From contig NZ_CP020700.1 of NCBI RefSeq assembly GCF_003932715.1, forward strand, positions 7,276,501 to 7,340,500: a DNA stretch of 64,000 bases, given 5' to 3'. The stretch's first letter is position 1; the number at the start of each line of letters is the position of its first letter. Positions 1 to 7,768 of the stretch are shown piece after piece. Under the pieces are notes generated by a model. That model did no database searches and was not told the origin of the DNA. It worked only from the letters and a program-made list of their open reading frames with translations. The position numbers and the translations under genes were made by a program. This stretch comes from Streptomyces tsukubensis. GTDB lineage: Bacteria > Actinomycetota > Actinomycetes > Streptomycetales > Streptomycetaceae.

Positions 1-930
1 CGTCCGCCGGATGTCGCCGCCGCCGTAGAACGACGGCAGTACCTTCTTCTCGTTCATCACCAGTTCGGCGAGGTTGAGGTCGGTGAGGTCGCTCCGGCTG
101 CCCGCGCCGACCAGACAGACCGTGCCGCCGGGCCGGGCCGCGTCGTAGGCGGCACGAAGGGTTCCCGGCCGGCCGACGGCCTCGAAGGAGTAGTCCGCGC
201 CGAGGCCCCCGGTGGCCCGCTTGACGGCCTCGGCCAGTTCCTCCGGAGCGACCGCCTCGTCCGCGCCGAAGCCGAGCGCCATGCGCCGCCGGTTGGCCGT
301 CGGGTCGACCGCGATGATCCGGGCGGCCCCCGCGACCCGGGCGCCCTGGAGGATGCTCACCCCGACGCCGCCGAGACCGATGACGACGACCGTCGAACCG
401 GGCCGTACCCGTGCCGTGTTCAGGGCGGCACCGATCCCGGTGGTCACCCCGCAGCCGATCAGCGCGGCGATGTCGTACGGCATGTCGTCGGGCACCGGGA
501 TCGCGGCGTACCCGGCTATCACGGTCTCCTCGGCGAAGGTCCCGGCGCCCATCATGCCGGGCAGCGGACGGTCCCCGGCCCGGAAGTTGGGGACGGCGAG
601 ATTGCCGAAACCGCTGCGGCACAGATGGGTGTCACCGGTCGCGCAGACGGCGCATGTGTCGCAGGGCGGCATCCAGCAGACGATGACCCGGTCGCCCGGC
701 TTCACATGGGTGACGCCCTCGCCGACCTCGACGACCTCGCCCGCGCCCTCGTGTCCGGGCACGAAGGGCGCCGGATGGGCCAGTACCCCGCTCATCGCGG
801 ACAGGTCCGAGTGGCAGAGCCCGGCCCGGTGCATCCGGACCCGGACCCGGCCCGGCCCGAAGGAGACCGGGGTCACCTCGGTGACATCGAGGTTCTCGTC
901 CCCGGTGGTGTGAAGAACGGCTGCGCGCAT
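1..930 (-). CDS. Zinc-dependent alcohol dehydrogenase (3' end cut by window edge)
   Basis: The reading frame is open from an ATG at 930 to the window edge, giving 310 residues of a family that usually has about 360, so roughly 50 C-terminal residues are missing. Visible motifs are the catalytic-zinc Cys in AGLCHSDL (about residue 38), GHEGAGEVVEVG, a cysteine-rich structural-zinc loop (WMPPCDTCAVC), and the NAD-binding GLGGVGVSILQG in the Rossmann domain. It should oxidise an alcohol to an aldehyde with NAD in the cytoplasm. It is the last gene of a minus-strand operon: 47 nt separate it from the aldehyde dehydrogenase, which would take the next oxidation step, and the acyl-CoA ligase is further upstream. 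The substrate cannot be read from sequence. Confidence 0.9.
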   Translation of the reverse strand, partial: MRAAVLHTTGDENLDVTEVTPVSFGPGRVRVRMHRAGLCHSDLSAMSGVLAHPAPFVPGHEGAGEVVEVGEGVTHVKPGDRVIVCWMPPCDTCAVCATGDTHLCRSGFGNLAVPNFRAGDRPLPGMMGAGTFAEETVIAGYAAIPVPDDMPYDIAALIGCGVTTGIGAALNTARVRPGSTVVVIGLGGVGVSILQGARVAGAARIIAVDPTANRRRMALGFGADEAVAPEELAEAVKRATGGLGADYSFEAVGRPGTLRAAYDAARPGGTVCLVGAGSRSDLTDLNLAELVMNEKKVLPSFYGGGDIRRT

Positions 931-977
931 GAAACGTCTCCCGGTGTACGGAGTGGATGAACGATGGGTCGGGGAAA

Positions 978-2459
978 TCAGGCCGACGGGGCCGGGGCCG
1001 GGGCGGCGGGCTGCGGCAGATTGACCGTCTGGTACTCGACGTACGCCGACAGTCCCTCCGGGCCGAACTCGCGTCCGATCCCGGAGTTCTTGAAGCCGCC
1101 GAACGGCGCGGCGAGGTCGAGCCGGAAGCCGTTGACGGAGATCGTGCCGGTGCGCACCCGGCGGGCCACCCGCGCCGCCCGCTCCGGGTCGGCGGAGAAC
1201 ACCGCGCCGGAGAGCCCGTACGCGGAGTCGTTGGCGATCGCCACCGCCTCGTCCTCGGTCTCGTACCGGATCAGACAGACCACCGGGCCGAAGATCTCCT
1301 CCCGGGCCACCCGCATATCGTTGGTGACATCGCCGAGCAGGGTCGGGGACACGTACCAGCCGGTGGTGCGGTCCTCGGGCACTCCGCCGCCGGTGAGGAC
1401 GGTCGCGCCCTCCTTCTTCCCGGTCTCTATCCAGTCGAGGTTGCGCTGCTGCTGGGCCCGGCTCACCATCGGGCCGACGACCGTCTGCGGGTCGGCCGGG
1501 TCGCCGACCCGCAGCCCGGCGAAGGCCCGGCCGAGCGCGGCGGCCACCGCGTCGTAGCGGGACGAGTGGACCAGGACCCGGGTCAGCGCGACACAGGCCT
1601 GGCCGCTGTTGGCGGCGCAGGTGCCCGCGACGATCGCGGGCAGGGCCACGGCGAGGTCGGCGTCGTCGAGGAGGATCGCCGCCGATTTGCCGCCGAGTTC
1701 GAGGGAGACCCGGGTCAGCCGTTCGGCGGCGGCGGCCATCACGGCCCTGCCCGCGGCCACCGAACCGGTGAACGCGATCTTGTCGACGCCGGGGTGGGCC
1801 ACCAGCGCGGCGCCGGTCTCCCGGCCGCCGGTGACGACGGAGAGCACGCCGTCGGGCAGCCCCGCCTCCGCGCACAGCTCCGCCAGCCAGTTGGCGTCGA
1901 GCGGGGTCTCGGCGGCGGGCTTGAGGACCACGGTGCAGCCGGTGAGCAGGGCGGGTGCCAGTTTGGCGGCGATCGTCAGCTGCGGCACGTTCCACGGGGT
2001 GACCGCGGCAACCACGCCGACCGGCTCCCGGCGCACCAGGACCGGCCCCCCGGTGCCGGTCCGCTCCTCCTCCGCCACAAACCCCTCGGCGGCGGCCAGC
2101 GCGGCCCCGAACGCACCGACGGCGGAGAGCGCCTGGCCGCGGACCGAGAACAGCATCGGCGAGCCGTTCTGAAGGCTGACCAGCTCGGCGAGCTCCTGGT
2201 GGCGGGCGGCCAGCAGATCGCGGATCCGGGCGACCACCGCCACCCGTTCGGCCTGCGGGAGGCGCGGCCAGGGGCCGTGGTCGAAGGCCTCACGGGCCGC
2301 CGTGACGGCCCGGTCGACGTCCTCGGGCCCGGCCTCCGGGACCCGGCCGACGATCCGCTCGGTCACCGGGGACACGATCTCGACGGTCCCGGATCCCGAG
2401 GGGGCGGTCCACCGGCCGCCGATGAACAGCTTGTCGTACTCCACTGGTGCGGTGGTCAT
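978..2459 (-). CDS. NAD(P)-dependent aldehyde dehydrogenase
   Basis: This is a 493-residue protein, the normal length for the family. It shows the signature motifs: the general-base Glu in SLELGGKSAAILL (about residue 260), the nucleophilic Cys in NSGQACVALTR (about 295), the NAD-fold motif GCTVVLKPAAETP, FTGSVAAGRAV, and the C-terminal EEIFGPVV and FGGFKNSGIGRE blocks. It oxidises an aldehyde to the carboxylic acid in the cytoplasm. It lies 53 nt after the acyl-CoA ligase and 47 nt before the alcohol dehydrogenase on the same strand. The three together could carry an alcohol through aldehyde and acid to an acyl-CoA. The ATG start at 2459 has a purine-rich stretch upstream and matches the expected N-terminus (YDKLFIGGRW). 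Confidence 0.95.
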   Translation of the reverse strand: MTTAPVEYDKLFIGGRWTAPSGSGTVEIVSPVTERIVGRVPEAGPEDVDRAVTAAREAFDHGPWPRLPQAERVAVVARIRDLLAARHQELAELVSLQNGSPMLFSVRGQALSAVGAFGAALAAAEGFVAEEERTGTGGPVLVRREPVGVVAAVTPWNVPQLTIAAKLAPALLTGCTVVLKPAAETPLDANWLAELCAEAGLPDGVLSVVTGGRETGAALVAHPGVDKIAFTGSVAAGRAVMAAAAERLTRVSLELGGKSAAILLDDADLAVALPAIVAGTCAANSGQACVALTRVLVHSSRYDAVAAALGRAFAGLRVGDPADPQTVVGPMVSRAQQQRNLDWIETGKKEGATVLTGGGVPEDRTTGWYVSPTLLGDVTNDMRVAREEIFGPVVCLIRYETEDEAVAIANDSAYGLSGAVFSADPERAARVARRVRTGTISVNGFRLDLAAPFGGFKNSGIGREFGPEGLSAYVEYQTVNLPQPAAPAPAPSA

Positions 2460-2512
2460 GCGGAACTCCTCGGTACGGCGGAACGGTGGTGAGGGTGAAG
2501 GGACAAGCAGGC

Positions 2513-4216
2513 TCAGCAGGCCCCGGCGGCGGGGTCCAGCCTGCGGCGGAGCTCGGTCTTGAGGACCTTGCCGGTCGGTGTCAGCGGCAGTGCGTCGACC
2601 AGACGCGCCTCGCGGACCCGCTGGTACGGCGCGACCCGCTCGGCGACATGAGCCAGCAGTTCGTCGATGAAGGCGTCGGAGTGCGCCGCCCGGTCCCGGG
2701 CGGCGGGTTCGAGGACCACGAAGGCGACGGGGATCTCCCCGGCGACCGGATCGGGCCGTCCGACGACGGACGCCTGGGAGACCGCGGGGTGCGAGCAGAG
2801 CACGTCCTCCAGTGGCTGCGGATAGACGTTGTAGCCCTTGTAGATCAGCATGTCCTTGGCCCGGCCCACCAGGAACAGGAATCCGTCGGTGTCCAGCCGC
2901 CCGATATCGCCGGTGCGCAGCCAGCCGTCCACGAACTGCTCGGCCGTCAGCCCGGGTTCGTCCTGGTAGCCGTCCGTGACCTGGGGGCCGCGTACCCAGA
3001 TCTCGCCCGCTTCCCCGACCGGGCGGACGGTGGTCCCGTCCTCGGCGCGGATCTCCAACTCGGTCCCGGGGACCGCCGAACCGACGGACCCCTCGGGCGG
3101 CCGGACGCCCGGGGCCGCCATCGTCACGCCCATGGTCGCCTCGCTCAGCCCGTACCCCTCGTTGACGGCGGCGTTCGGCAGCGCGGCGCGGAGCCGGGCG
3201 AGGGCGCCCGGGTCGATCGGCGCGGCCCCCGAGGTGACCATCCGCACGGACGACAGATCGCGCCTGCCCAGCTCGGGGCTGCGCAGCATCGCGTAGTACA
3301 TGGCGGGGGAACCGGAGATATGGGTGACGCCGTGGGACTCGATGTCCTGAAGGAAGCGGTCGGCGTCGAACCGGCCGCCGGTGATCACACAGACGGCGCC
3401 GAGCAGGGTGTTGGAGTTGTGGCCGATCAGCCCGAGCCCGTGGAAGAGGGGAGCGACGGCGATGTTCACACAGTCGCCCGGAACGATGCTCTGGTCCAGC
3501 GCGTCGGCCGACCGTTCGAGCCGCAGGCCGCCGTTCTCGTCGAGGAAGAACCGCGAGCAGGAGCGCAGGGGCACGGACTGGAGCACGTTGGCGACGATGT
3601 TGCGGTGAAGGACCCGGACGGCCTTGGTGCGCCCGGTGGTGCCGCCGGTGAGCTGGAGGTGGGCGACCAGATCCGGGTCGGGACGGTAGCCGTCGAGGGG
3701 GGCCGCGGCCAGCAGCGCGGCGAGCGGAATCCAGGTCCCGGGCAGTTCCGTGTCGTCGGGGGCGGGGCTGACGGCGGTGCCGGGGACGTGGATCACCGGT
3801 CCGGCCGCGGTGAGCACCTGCGCGGTCGCCGCGGAAACGGCGGCCGACGGATGGGTGAAGACGGCCCGGGCCCCGCAGTCGGCCAGCTGGCTGCGGAGCG
3901 CCTCGGGCGGCTGCGCCGGGTTGAGGGGCGCGACGGTCAGCCCGGCACAGAGCGCCCCGTAGTAGGCGACGACGTACCAGAGGGTGTTGGGCAGGTGCAT
4001 GGCGACGACATCGCCGGGGCCCAGCCCTCGGGCGCGCAGTCCGCCGGCCACCCTCAGGGCCGCGTCGTGCAGTTCGGCGTAGGTCAGTGTCTCCGCGCCG
4101 TCGCGCAGGGCGATGCGCTCGGGGTACGCACCGGCCGAGCCGGTCAGGAAGGCGTCGGCGCCGACCCGGGGCAGCTCGGGGAGGGAGGTCGGATACGGGG
4201 GCCGGGCAGGGGTCAC
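2513..4216 (-). CDS. AMP-dependent acyl-CoA synthetase/ligase
   Basis: This 567-residue ANL-superfamily adenylating enzyme activates a carboxylic acid to acyl-AMP and then acyl-CoA. Core motifs in order are the P-loop-like TGGTTGRTK (about residue 190), NEGYGLSEAT (about 355), WLRTGDIG (about 425), YPQPLEDVL, and the C-terminal PLTPTGKVLK with the catalytic Lys. The frame continues upstream to 4294, but the GTG at 4216 is preceded by AGGAGAACCC at good spacing and begins MTPARPPYPTSLPEL, so I chose it. It is the first gene of the operon with the aldehyde and alcohol dehydrogenases. The substrate (fatty, aromatic or alicyclic acid) is not determinable here. Confidence 0.93.
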   Translation of the reverse strand: MTPARPPYPTSLPELPRVGADAFLTGSAGAYPERIALRDGAETLTYAELHDAALRVAGGLRARGLGPGDVVAMHLPNTLWYVVAYYGALCAGLTVAPLNPAQPPEALRSQLADCGARAVFTHPSAAVSAATAQVLTAAGPVIHVPGTAVSPAPDDTELPGTWIPLAALLAAAPLDGYRPDPDLVAHLQLTGGTTGRTKAVRVLHRNIVANVLQSVPLRSCSRFFLDENGGLRLERSADALDQSIVPGDCVNIAVAPLFHGLGLIGHNSNTLLGAVCVITGGRFDADRFLQDIESHGVTHISGSPAMYYAMLRSPELGRRDLSSVRMVTSGAAPIDPGALARLRAALPNAAVNEGYGLSEATMGVTMAAPGVRPPEGSVGSAVPGTELEIRAEDGTTVRPVGEAGEIWVRGPQVTDGYQDEPGLTAEQFVDGWLRTGDIGRLDTDGFLFLVGRAKDMLIYKGYNVYPQPLEDVLCSHPAVSQASVVGRPDPVAGEIPVAFVVLEPAARDRAAHSDAFIDELLAHVAERVAPYQRVREARLVDALPLTPTGKVLKTELRRRLDPAAGAC

Positions 4217-4466
4217 GGGTTCTCCTGGTGACTGGCGGAAGGAGTTGGTCCGGTGCGCGTTCAGTGAACAGTCGATAGCTGCTATGTCTCGCAAGTGCCC
4301 AGGGGAAACAGGGCTGTTGGCGAGTGAAAGCCGAGGAAATGGTGGCTTTTCGGGCTGCTTGATAGAGACGAAGTTAATTCACGCTAACGGCTCTGTCCAT
4401 GGTTGTCGCGAGATCTTTCGGGCCGGGCGGCCGGCGGGGCAGACCGGCCCGGCCGCCCGGCGGTCC
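4217..4466 (-). promoter_or_regulatory. Promoter region of the ligase/dehydrogenase operon with two short palindromes
   Basis: This 250-bp stretch upstream of the GTG at 4216 is clearly lower in GC than its surroundings. It holds two adjacent perfect 11-bp palindromes, GTTCAGTGAAC (4259-4269) and ATAGCTGCTAT (4275-4285), with start points 16 bp apart. Their position between start codon and likely promoter makes them candidate operator half-sites for a repressor of this operon. The regulator is not identified; the PucR-type protein at 5.7-7.0 kb is one nearby candidate. No -35/-10 pair stands out enough to call. Confidence 0.4.
4423..4460 (-). terminator. Hairpin terminator after the lipase gene
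   Basis: This is a perfect 12-bp GC stem (arms 4423-4434 and 4449-4460, CCGGGCGGCCGG and its complement) with a 14-nt loop. It starts 6 nt beyond the stop codon of the minus-strand lipase gene at 4467. There is no U-tract, as is usual in high-GC actinobacteria. Confidence 0.6.
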
Positions 4467-5450
4467 TCAGGACGCGTACGGGCGCAGCGGCGGCTCGTCG
4501 CGGACCCGGGGAGCGGTCGCCGCGGCCGTGGCGGCGGCCGGTGCGACCACGGCCGCCGCGTACGCGATATCGGCCGCGCCGACCCCGGGGAGATAGGGGG
4601 CGCCGAGGCAGGCGCCCGCCGGCAGCCGCCCGGGATCGGCCGGACCCGGGCGGTCCAGGGCGTCGCGGACCAGCCGGAAGGTCACGGAGTCGTAGACGAG
4701 CCCGATATGGGTCACCAGCCGCACCCCGCACACGTCCTGCACCTTGATGTTGCGCGCGCCCTGCCGTACCGACGTCCGGTACGGGGTGACCACCAGGTCG
4801 TCACGGGTGTAAATGCCGGTGTACGACACGTCGCCGGGCGTCGGATCGCCGGAGTTCAGGGCCTTCAGGAACGCCGATCCCGGGCTCATCTGGTGCAGCG
4901 CCGGGGCGCAGGACAGGATGCACGCCAGACCTCCGGCCGCCGCCCCGTACTCGGGAGTGCCGAGGCTGACCACGTCGTCGACGGAGCCGCGCAGCGACGG
5001 CCAGTAGGTCAGCGCCCAGCGCAGCTGGAGTCCGCCCTGGCTGTGCCCGATCGCGTCGACCTTGCGGCCGGTGGCCGCGCGCATCGTGGTCAGGGCGTGG
5101 ACGACGTACTCGGCGGACTCCTGGACGTCCACCAGGGACCGGCCGGGGAGATCGACCGTGCAGACGTCGTAGCCCAGTTCGCTCAGGGCGGGGGCGTAGT
5201 TCCAGCCCCAGTTGAGATCGGCGTCGACCCCGGTCCCGTGGACCAGCAGCACGGCGTCCCGCGCGGAGCCGCCGAGGTCCGGCGGGCAGTCGAGGGCCGC
5301 GGCCAGCCGGTCGGCGGGGACGCTCAGCGGCGGGTCCCCCATCGGGGTCGCCGCACTGGGGGCGGCGGGGGACAGGGTGAGCAGGGCGGCGCAGAGCGCG
5401 CCGAGGGCGCGCCATCGCAGGGGGCGGGGAGCCGGTGCGGCGGTCGGCAT
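4467..5450 (-). CDS. Secreted lipase/esterase, alpha/beta hydrolase fold
   Basis: The protein has 327 residues and a clear signal peptide: a hydrophobic stretch LGALCAALLTLSPAA after basic residues, with an AxA-type cleavage region near residue 33. The mature part has the oxyanion-region motif LLVHGTG, a conserved NWGWNYAPALSELGYDV segment and the nucleophile elbow GHSQGG (about residue 136). A His in VTHIGLVYD (about residue 247) is a plausible catalytic histidine. These features match the Streptomyces extracellular lipases related to Candida antarctica lipase B, which hydrolyse ester bonds outside the cell. Start ATG 5450 is supported by GGAGTCC just upstream. The gene stands alone, with a terminator hairpin directly downstream and about 280 bp of gene-free DNA upstream. 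Confidence 0.88.
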   Translation of the reverse strand: MPTAAPAPRPLRWRALGALCAALLTLSPAAPSAATPMGDPPLSVPADRLAAALDCPPDLGGSARDAVLLVHGTGVDADLNWGWNYAPALSELGYDVCTVDLPGRSLVDVQESAEYVVHALTTMRAATGRKVDAIGHSQGGLQLRWALTYWPSLRGSVDDVVSLGTPEYGAAAGGLACILSCAPALHQMSPGSAFLKALNSGDPTPGDVSYTGIYTRDDLVVTPYRTSVRQGARNIKVQDVCGVRLVTHIGLVYDSVTFRLVRDALDRPGPADPGRLPAGACLGAPYLPGVGAADIAYAAAVVAPAAATAAATAPRVRDEPPLRPYAS

Positions 5451-5733
5451 GGAGGACTCCTTTGTCCGGTGCGTACGGGGTGGCCGGAGCCGATCTGTTC
5501 GGGGGCGGGGGCGGGGGCGGTGGTACGGCGTGCGGCGTCCGGGGGCCGTGGGGGAGGGGCAGGCCCGGTCGAGCCGAATGTCACACGGTGTCCGTCCGGC
5601 GAGAACCCGCGCGACGGCCGGAAGGCCGGGACGTGTGCGGGGGCCCGGGCAGGGGGCCTTGCGGTTGTGCGGCGGCCCTGCGGACGGTGCTGTCCGGGCC
5701 GGAGCAGGCCCGGCCCGGAAGGGGCGCCGGGGC
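5451..5733. other. Intergenic stretch between lipase and PucR-type gene
   Basis: This 283-bp GC-rich gap separates two minus-strand genes. It contains the lipase ribosome-binding site next to 5450 and, at the other end, a modest hairpin after the PucR-type gene (5694-5713). I see no convincing coding frame or strong promoter motif. Confidence 0.5.
5694..5713 (-). terminator. Hairpin after the PucR-type regulator gene
   Basis: A 7-bp perfect stem CCGGGCC / GGCCCGG with loop GGAGCA lies about 20 nt past the stop codon at 5734 on the minus strand. It is short but all G-C, so it is a plausible but weak terminator. Confidence 0.4.
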
Positions 5734-6990
5734 TCAGGGAATGCGGACCGCCGGGGCCGTGATGTCCTCCGCTTCGAGGGCCATCGCCAGGTCGACCACG
5801 TCCCGGGGGTTCGACAGGGTACGGCCGGTGAGCCGTTCCAGGCGGCGCAGACGGTTGAGGACCGTATTGCGGTGGCAGTACAGCAGCTCGCCCGCCCGGC
5901 GGGTGGAGCCGCCCCGGTCCAGCCAGGCCGCCAGCGTGGTCAGCAGCTCCGCGCGCTCGGCCGGGTCCAGCGTCCGCAGCGGGCCGAGCACCTGGTCCGC
6001 GACGGCGCCCGCCAGATCGGGGCGGGCCACCGCGAAGGCCCGCGACAGCCGGTCGCCGAGCCGGTGCAGCGTACCGTCCGCGGGGCAGGCGGCCAGGGCC
6101 AGCCGTGCCAGCTCGTGCCCCCGGCCCAGCGCCGCCAGACCGTCCACCACGGTACTGACCCCGCCGCGGTCCGCCGGTCCCGGCGCGATCAGCCCGGCCG
6201 GCAGCTCCGGCCGGTCGCCGAGGTGCGCCACGACCGCGGTCGCGCCGTCCAGCGGACACCAGTACAGCGGTACGCCGTCCCGGATCTCGCGCACCGGATC
6301 CGTCTCGGTCCGGGCCGCGCCCGGACCGGCCAGCAGCACGACCGCGTACCGGCCGGCCGCCGGCAGCCCGAGGGAGACCGCGAACGCCGATACGTGCACC
6401 GGATCCGCGTGCCCCCGCAGCAGCATCCGCAGCACCGGCAGATGGCGCCGGACGGCGAGGTCCGGCAGCCGGGCGGCCGCCCGCCGGTGCGCCTCCGCCA
6501 GCAGGGCCGTGTCCCGGTCCACCCGGCGCCAGACGTCGCTCGCCGCGAAGGCCAGCGCCGAAGCCCGCTCCGGACGCTCCCGGACGACGAGGGAGACCAG
6601 CGCCTCCCAGAGCCGGACCCCGCCGATCCGGTAGGCGTGCAGCACGGCCCGGAGCGGTACGCCGTCGGCCGCCCTGCGCAGGCCCGTCCGCCACGCGTGC
6701 TCGCCCGATTCGTCCGTCCGCTCCGGGTCGACCAGCCCCCCGACGAACACATCGAGGGCGTCCCGCGCCGACTCCGCCAGGTCCGGCGGGGCCAGTACCG
6801 GATCGCCGTAGTACGCACTGGCCGTCCGCAGTTCGGCGAGCGTGCCGTCGACCAGTTCGGGCAGTACGGGGCGGAGCAGGCCGCCCGCGTACCGCAGAAC
6901 GGACCTCTCGCCGCCCGGGGAACCGGTCTCCGCGAAGTCCGGGGGGAGCGGGGCGAACGGACCGGGCCGGGGCGGGGACGGTGGTGGCAC
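5734..6990 (-). CDS. PucR/CdaR-type HTH transcriptional regulator
   Basis: This is a 418-residue cytoplasmic protein. Residues about 355-410 form the PucR-type C-terminal helix-turn-helix, with AAWLDRGGSTRRAGELL followed by YCHRNTVLNRLRRLERLTG, a hallmark (HRNTVxxRLxRxE) of this family. The middle (about 180-300) resembles the GGDEF-like/CdaR sensory region, and the N-terminal part is a helical domain seen in many Streptomyces PucR proteins (RsbRD-like). Members regulate catabolic or secondary metabolic genes in response to small molecules. The adjoining divergent gene at 7166 and the catabolic operon at 1-4.2 kb are candidate targets, but this is inference. It starts at ATG 6990, and 175 bp of divergent promoter region follow. 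Confidence 0.88.
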   Translation of the reverse strand: MPPPSPPRPGPFAPLPPDFAETGSPGGERSVLRYAGGLLRPVLPELVDGTLAELRTASAYYGDPVLAPPDLAESARDALDVFVGGLVDPERTDESGEHAWRTGLRRAADGVPLRAVLHAYRIGGVRLWEALVSLVVRERPERASALAFAASDVWRRVDRDTALLAEAHRRAAARLPDLAVRRHLPVLRMLLRGHADPVHVSAFAVSLGLPAAGRYAVVLLAGPGAARTETDPVREIRDGVPLYWCPLDGATAVVAHLGDRPELPAGLIAPGPADRGGVSTVVDGLAALGRGHELARLALAACPADGTLHRLGDRLSRAFAVARPDLAGAVADQVLGPLRTLDPAERAELLTTLAAWLDRGGSTRRAGELLYCHRNTVLNRLRRLERLTGRTLSNPRDVVDLAMALEAEDITAPAVRIP

Positions 6991-7165
6991 GGTCTGACTC
7001 CGTTTCCGGGCACACCGACTGCTGATGGTCCGTAAGCCGGGTGAGAGCGGAATGACCTATCGGTCCATCATGACCAGAAAGGCCCGCTGATGATCTTTTC
7101 ATAGGACGAGGTATCGGATTCACTTAAGGCGTTGTTGCCCAGAACGTCGGGGAGGGGAGCGGAGT
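6991..7165. promoter_or_regulatory. Divergent promoter region
   Basis: This stretch between the PucR-type gene (minus) and the 156-residue protein gene (plus) is unusually AT-rich for this genome around 7050-7130, including runs such as GATGATCTTTTCATAG and TCACTTAAGG. It must hold promoters for both genes. I cannot assign individual -35/-10 elements with confidence. Confidence 0.45.
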
Positions 7166-7636
7166 ATGGAGCCGGGGCGGAGAGGGCCTACGGACGCAGT
7201 GGACGCAGCGGGCACAGTGGACACGGTGGACGGCCCCGGTACGGGGACCGGCCGCGCCGCTTCCGGAGATACGGCGGCGACGGCCGAACTCGCCGACTTC
7301 TACCGGCTCATCGACTCGGCCATCGGCGCCTGCGGCGATTTCCGCCGTGCCGCCCGGCGGGTGGAGGACTCCCTCGCCGAACTGCGGGACCTCCGGCGCC
7401 CCGGCCCGCCCCCCGGCCTGCTCGGCGGCACCGACCTGCGGCGGGCCTGGGCCGACTTCTCGGCGGCCCTGCAGGATGTGAACAGTGCCGTCACCCATGC
7501 CCGGGCCGAGGGCTACCGGGCGGCCGTCGACGACGGCGGCGTCAGCCTCACCGAACTGGCCCGGATCTCCGGCCACTCCCGGCAACAGGTGACGCGCCTG
7601 GTCAACCGGGGCCGGACGGCCCGCGTCGAGGACTGA
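7166..7636 (+). CDS. Small protein with C-terminal HTH-like segment
   Basis: This 156-residue protein is not assigned to a named family. Residues 1-40 are Gly/Ala/Thr-rich and probably disordered. Residues 42-120 are helical with heptad-like spacing (FYRLIDSAIGACGDFRRAA). Residues 128-150 (SLTELARISGHSRQQVTRLV) have the pattern of a helix-turn-helix, so DNA binding is possible. The ATG at 7166 follows GGGGAGCGGAGT, a good ribosome-binding site. It is transcribed divergently from the PucR-type regulator and ends before a strong hairpin at 7720-7747. Confidence 0.75.
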   Translation: MEPGRRGPTDAVDAAGTVDTVDGPGTGTGRAASGDTAATAELADFYRLIDSAIGACGDFRRAARRVEDSLAELRDLRRPGPPPGLLGGTDLRRAWADFSAALQDVNSAVTHARAEGYRAAVDDGGVSLTELARISGHSRQQVTRLVNRGRTARVED

Positions 7637-7719
7637 CGCCGGGCTGCCCGGCGCGCGGAGGGCTGACCCTGTCCTTCGGATCCTGCCGGGCCGGCCCGAT
7701 CCGGCGGAGCGGACCCGGC

Positions 7720-7747
7720 CCGGCTCCCCGCCGGAGCGGGGAGCCGG
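7720..7747. terminator. Bidirectional hairpin terminator
   Basis: A perfect 11-bp stem (CCGGCTCCCCG / CGGGGAGCCGG) with a 6-nt loop lies between the convergent genes ending at 7636 (+) and 7769 (-). It can serve both. Confidence 0.7.
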
Positions 7748-7768
7748 ATGCCGCCGTACCGCCTCCGG

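Noticed and set aside
957..2492. A 511-codon plus-strand frame opposite the aldehyde dehydrogenase
   Set aside because: The minus strand encodes an unmistakable aldehyde dehydrogenase; this frame reads as Arg/Gly/His-rich noise.
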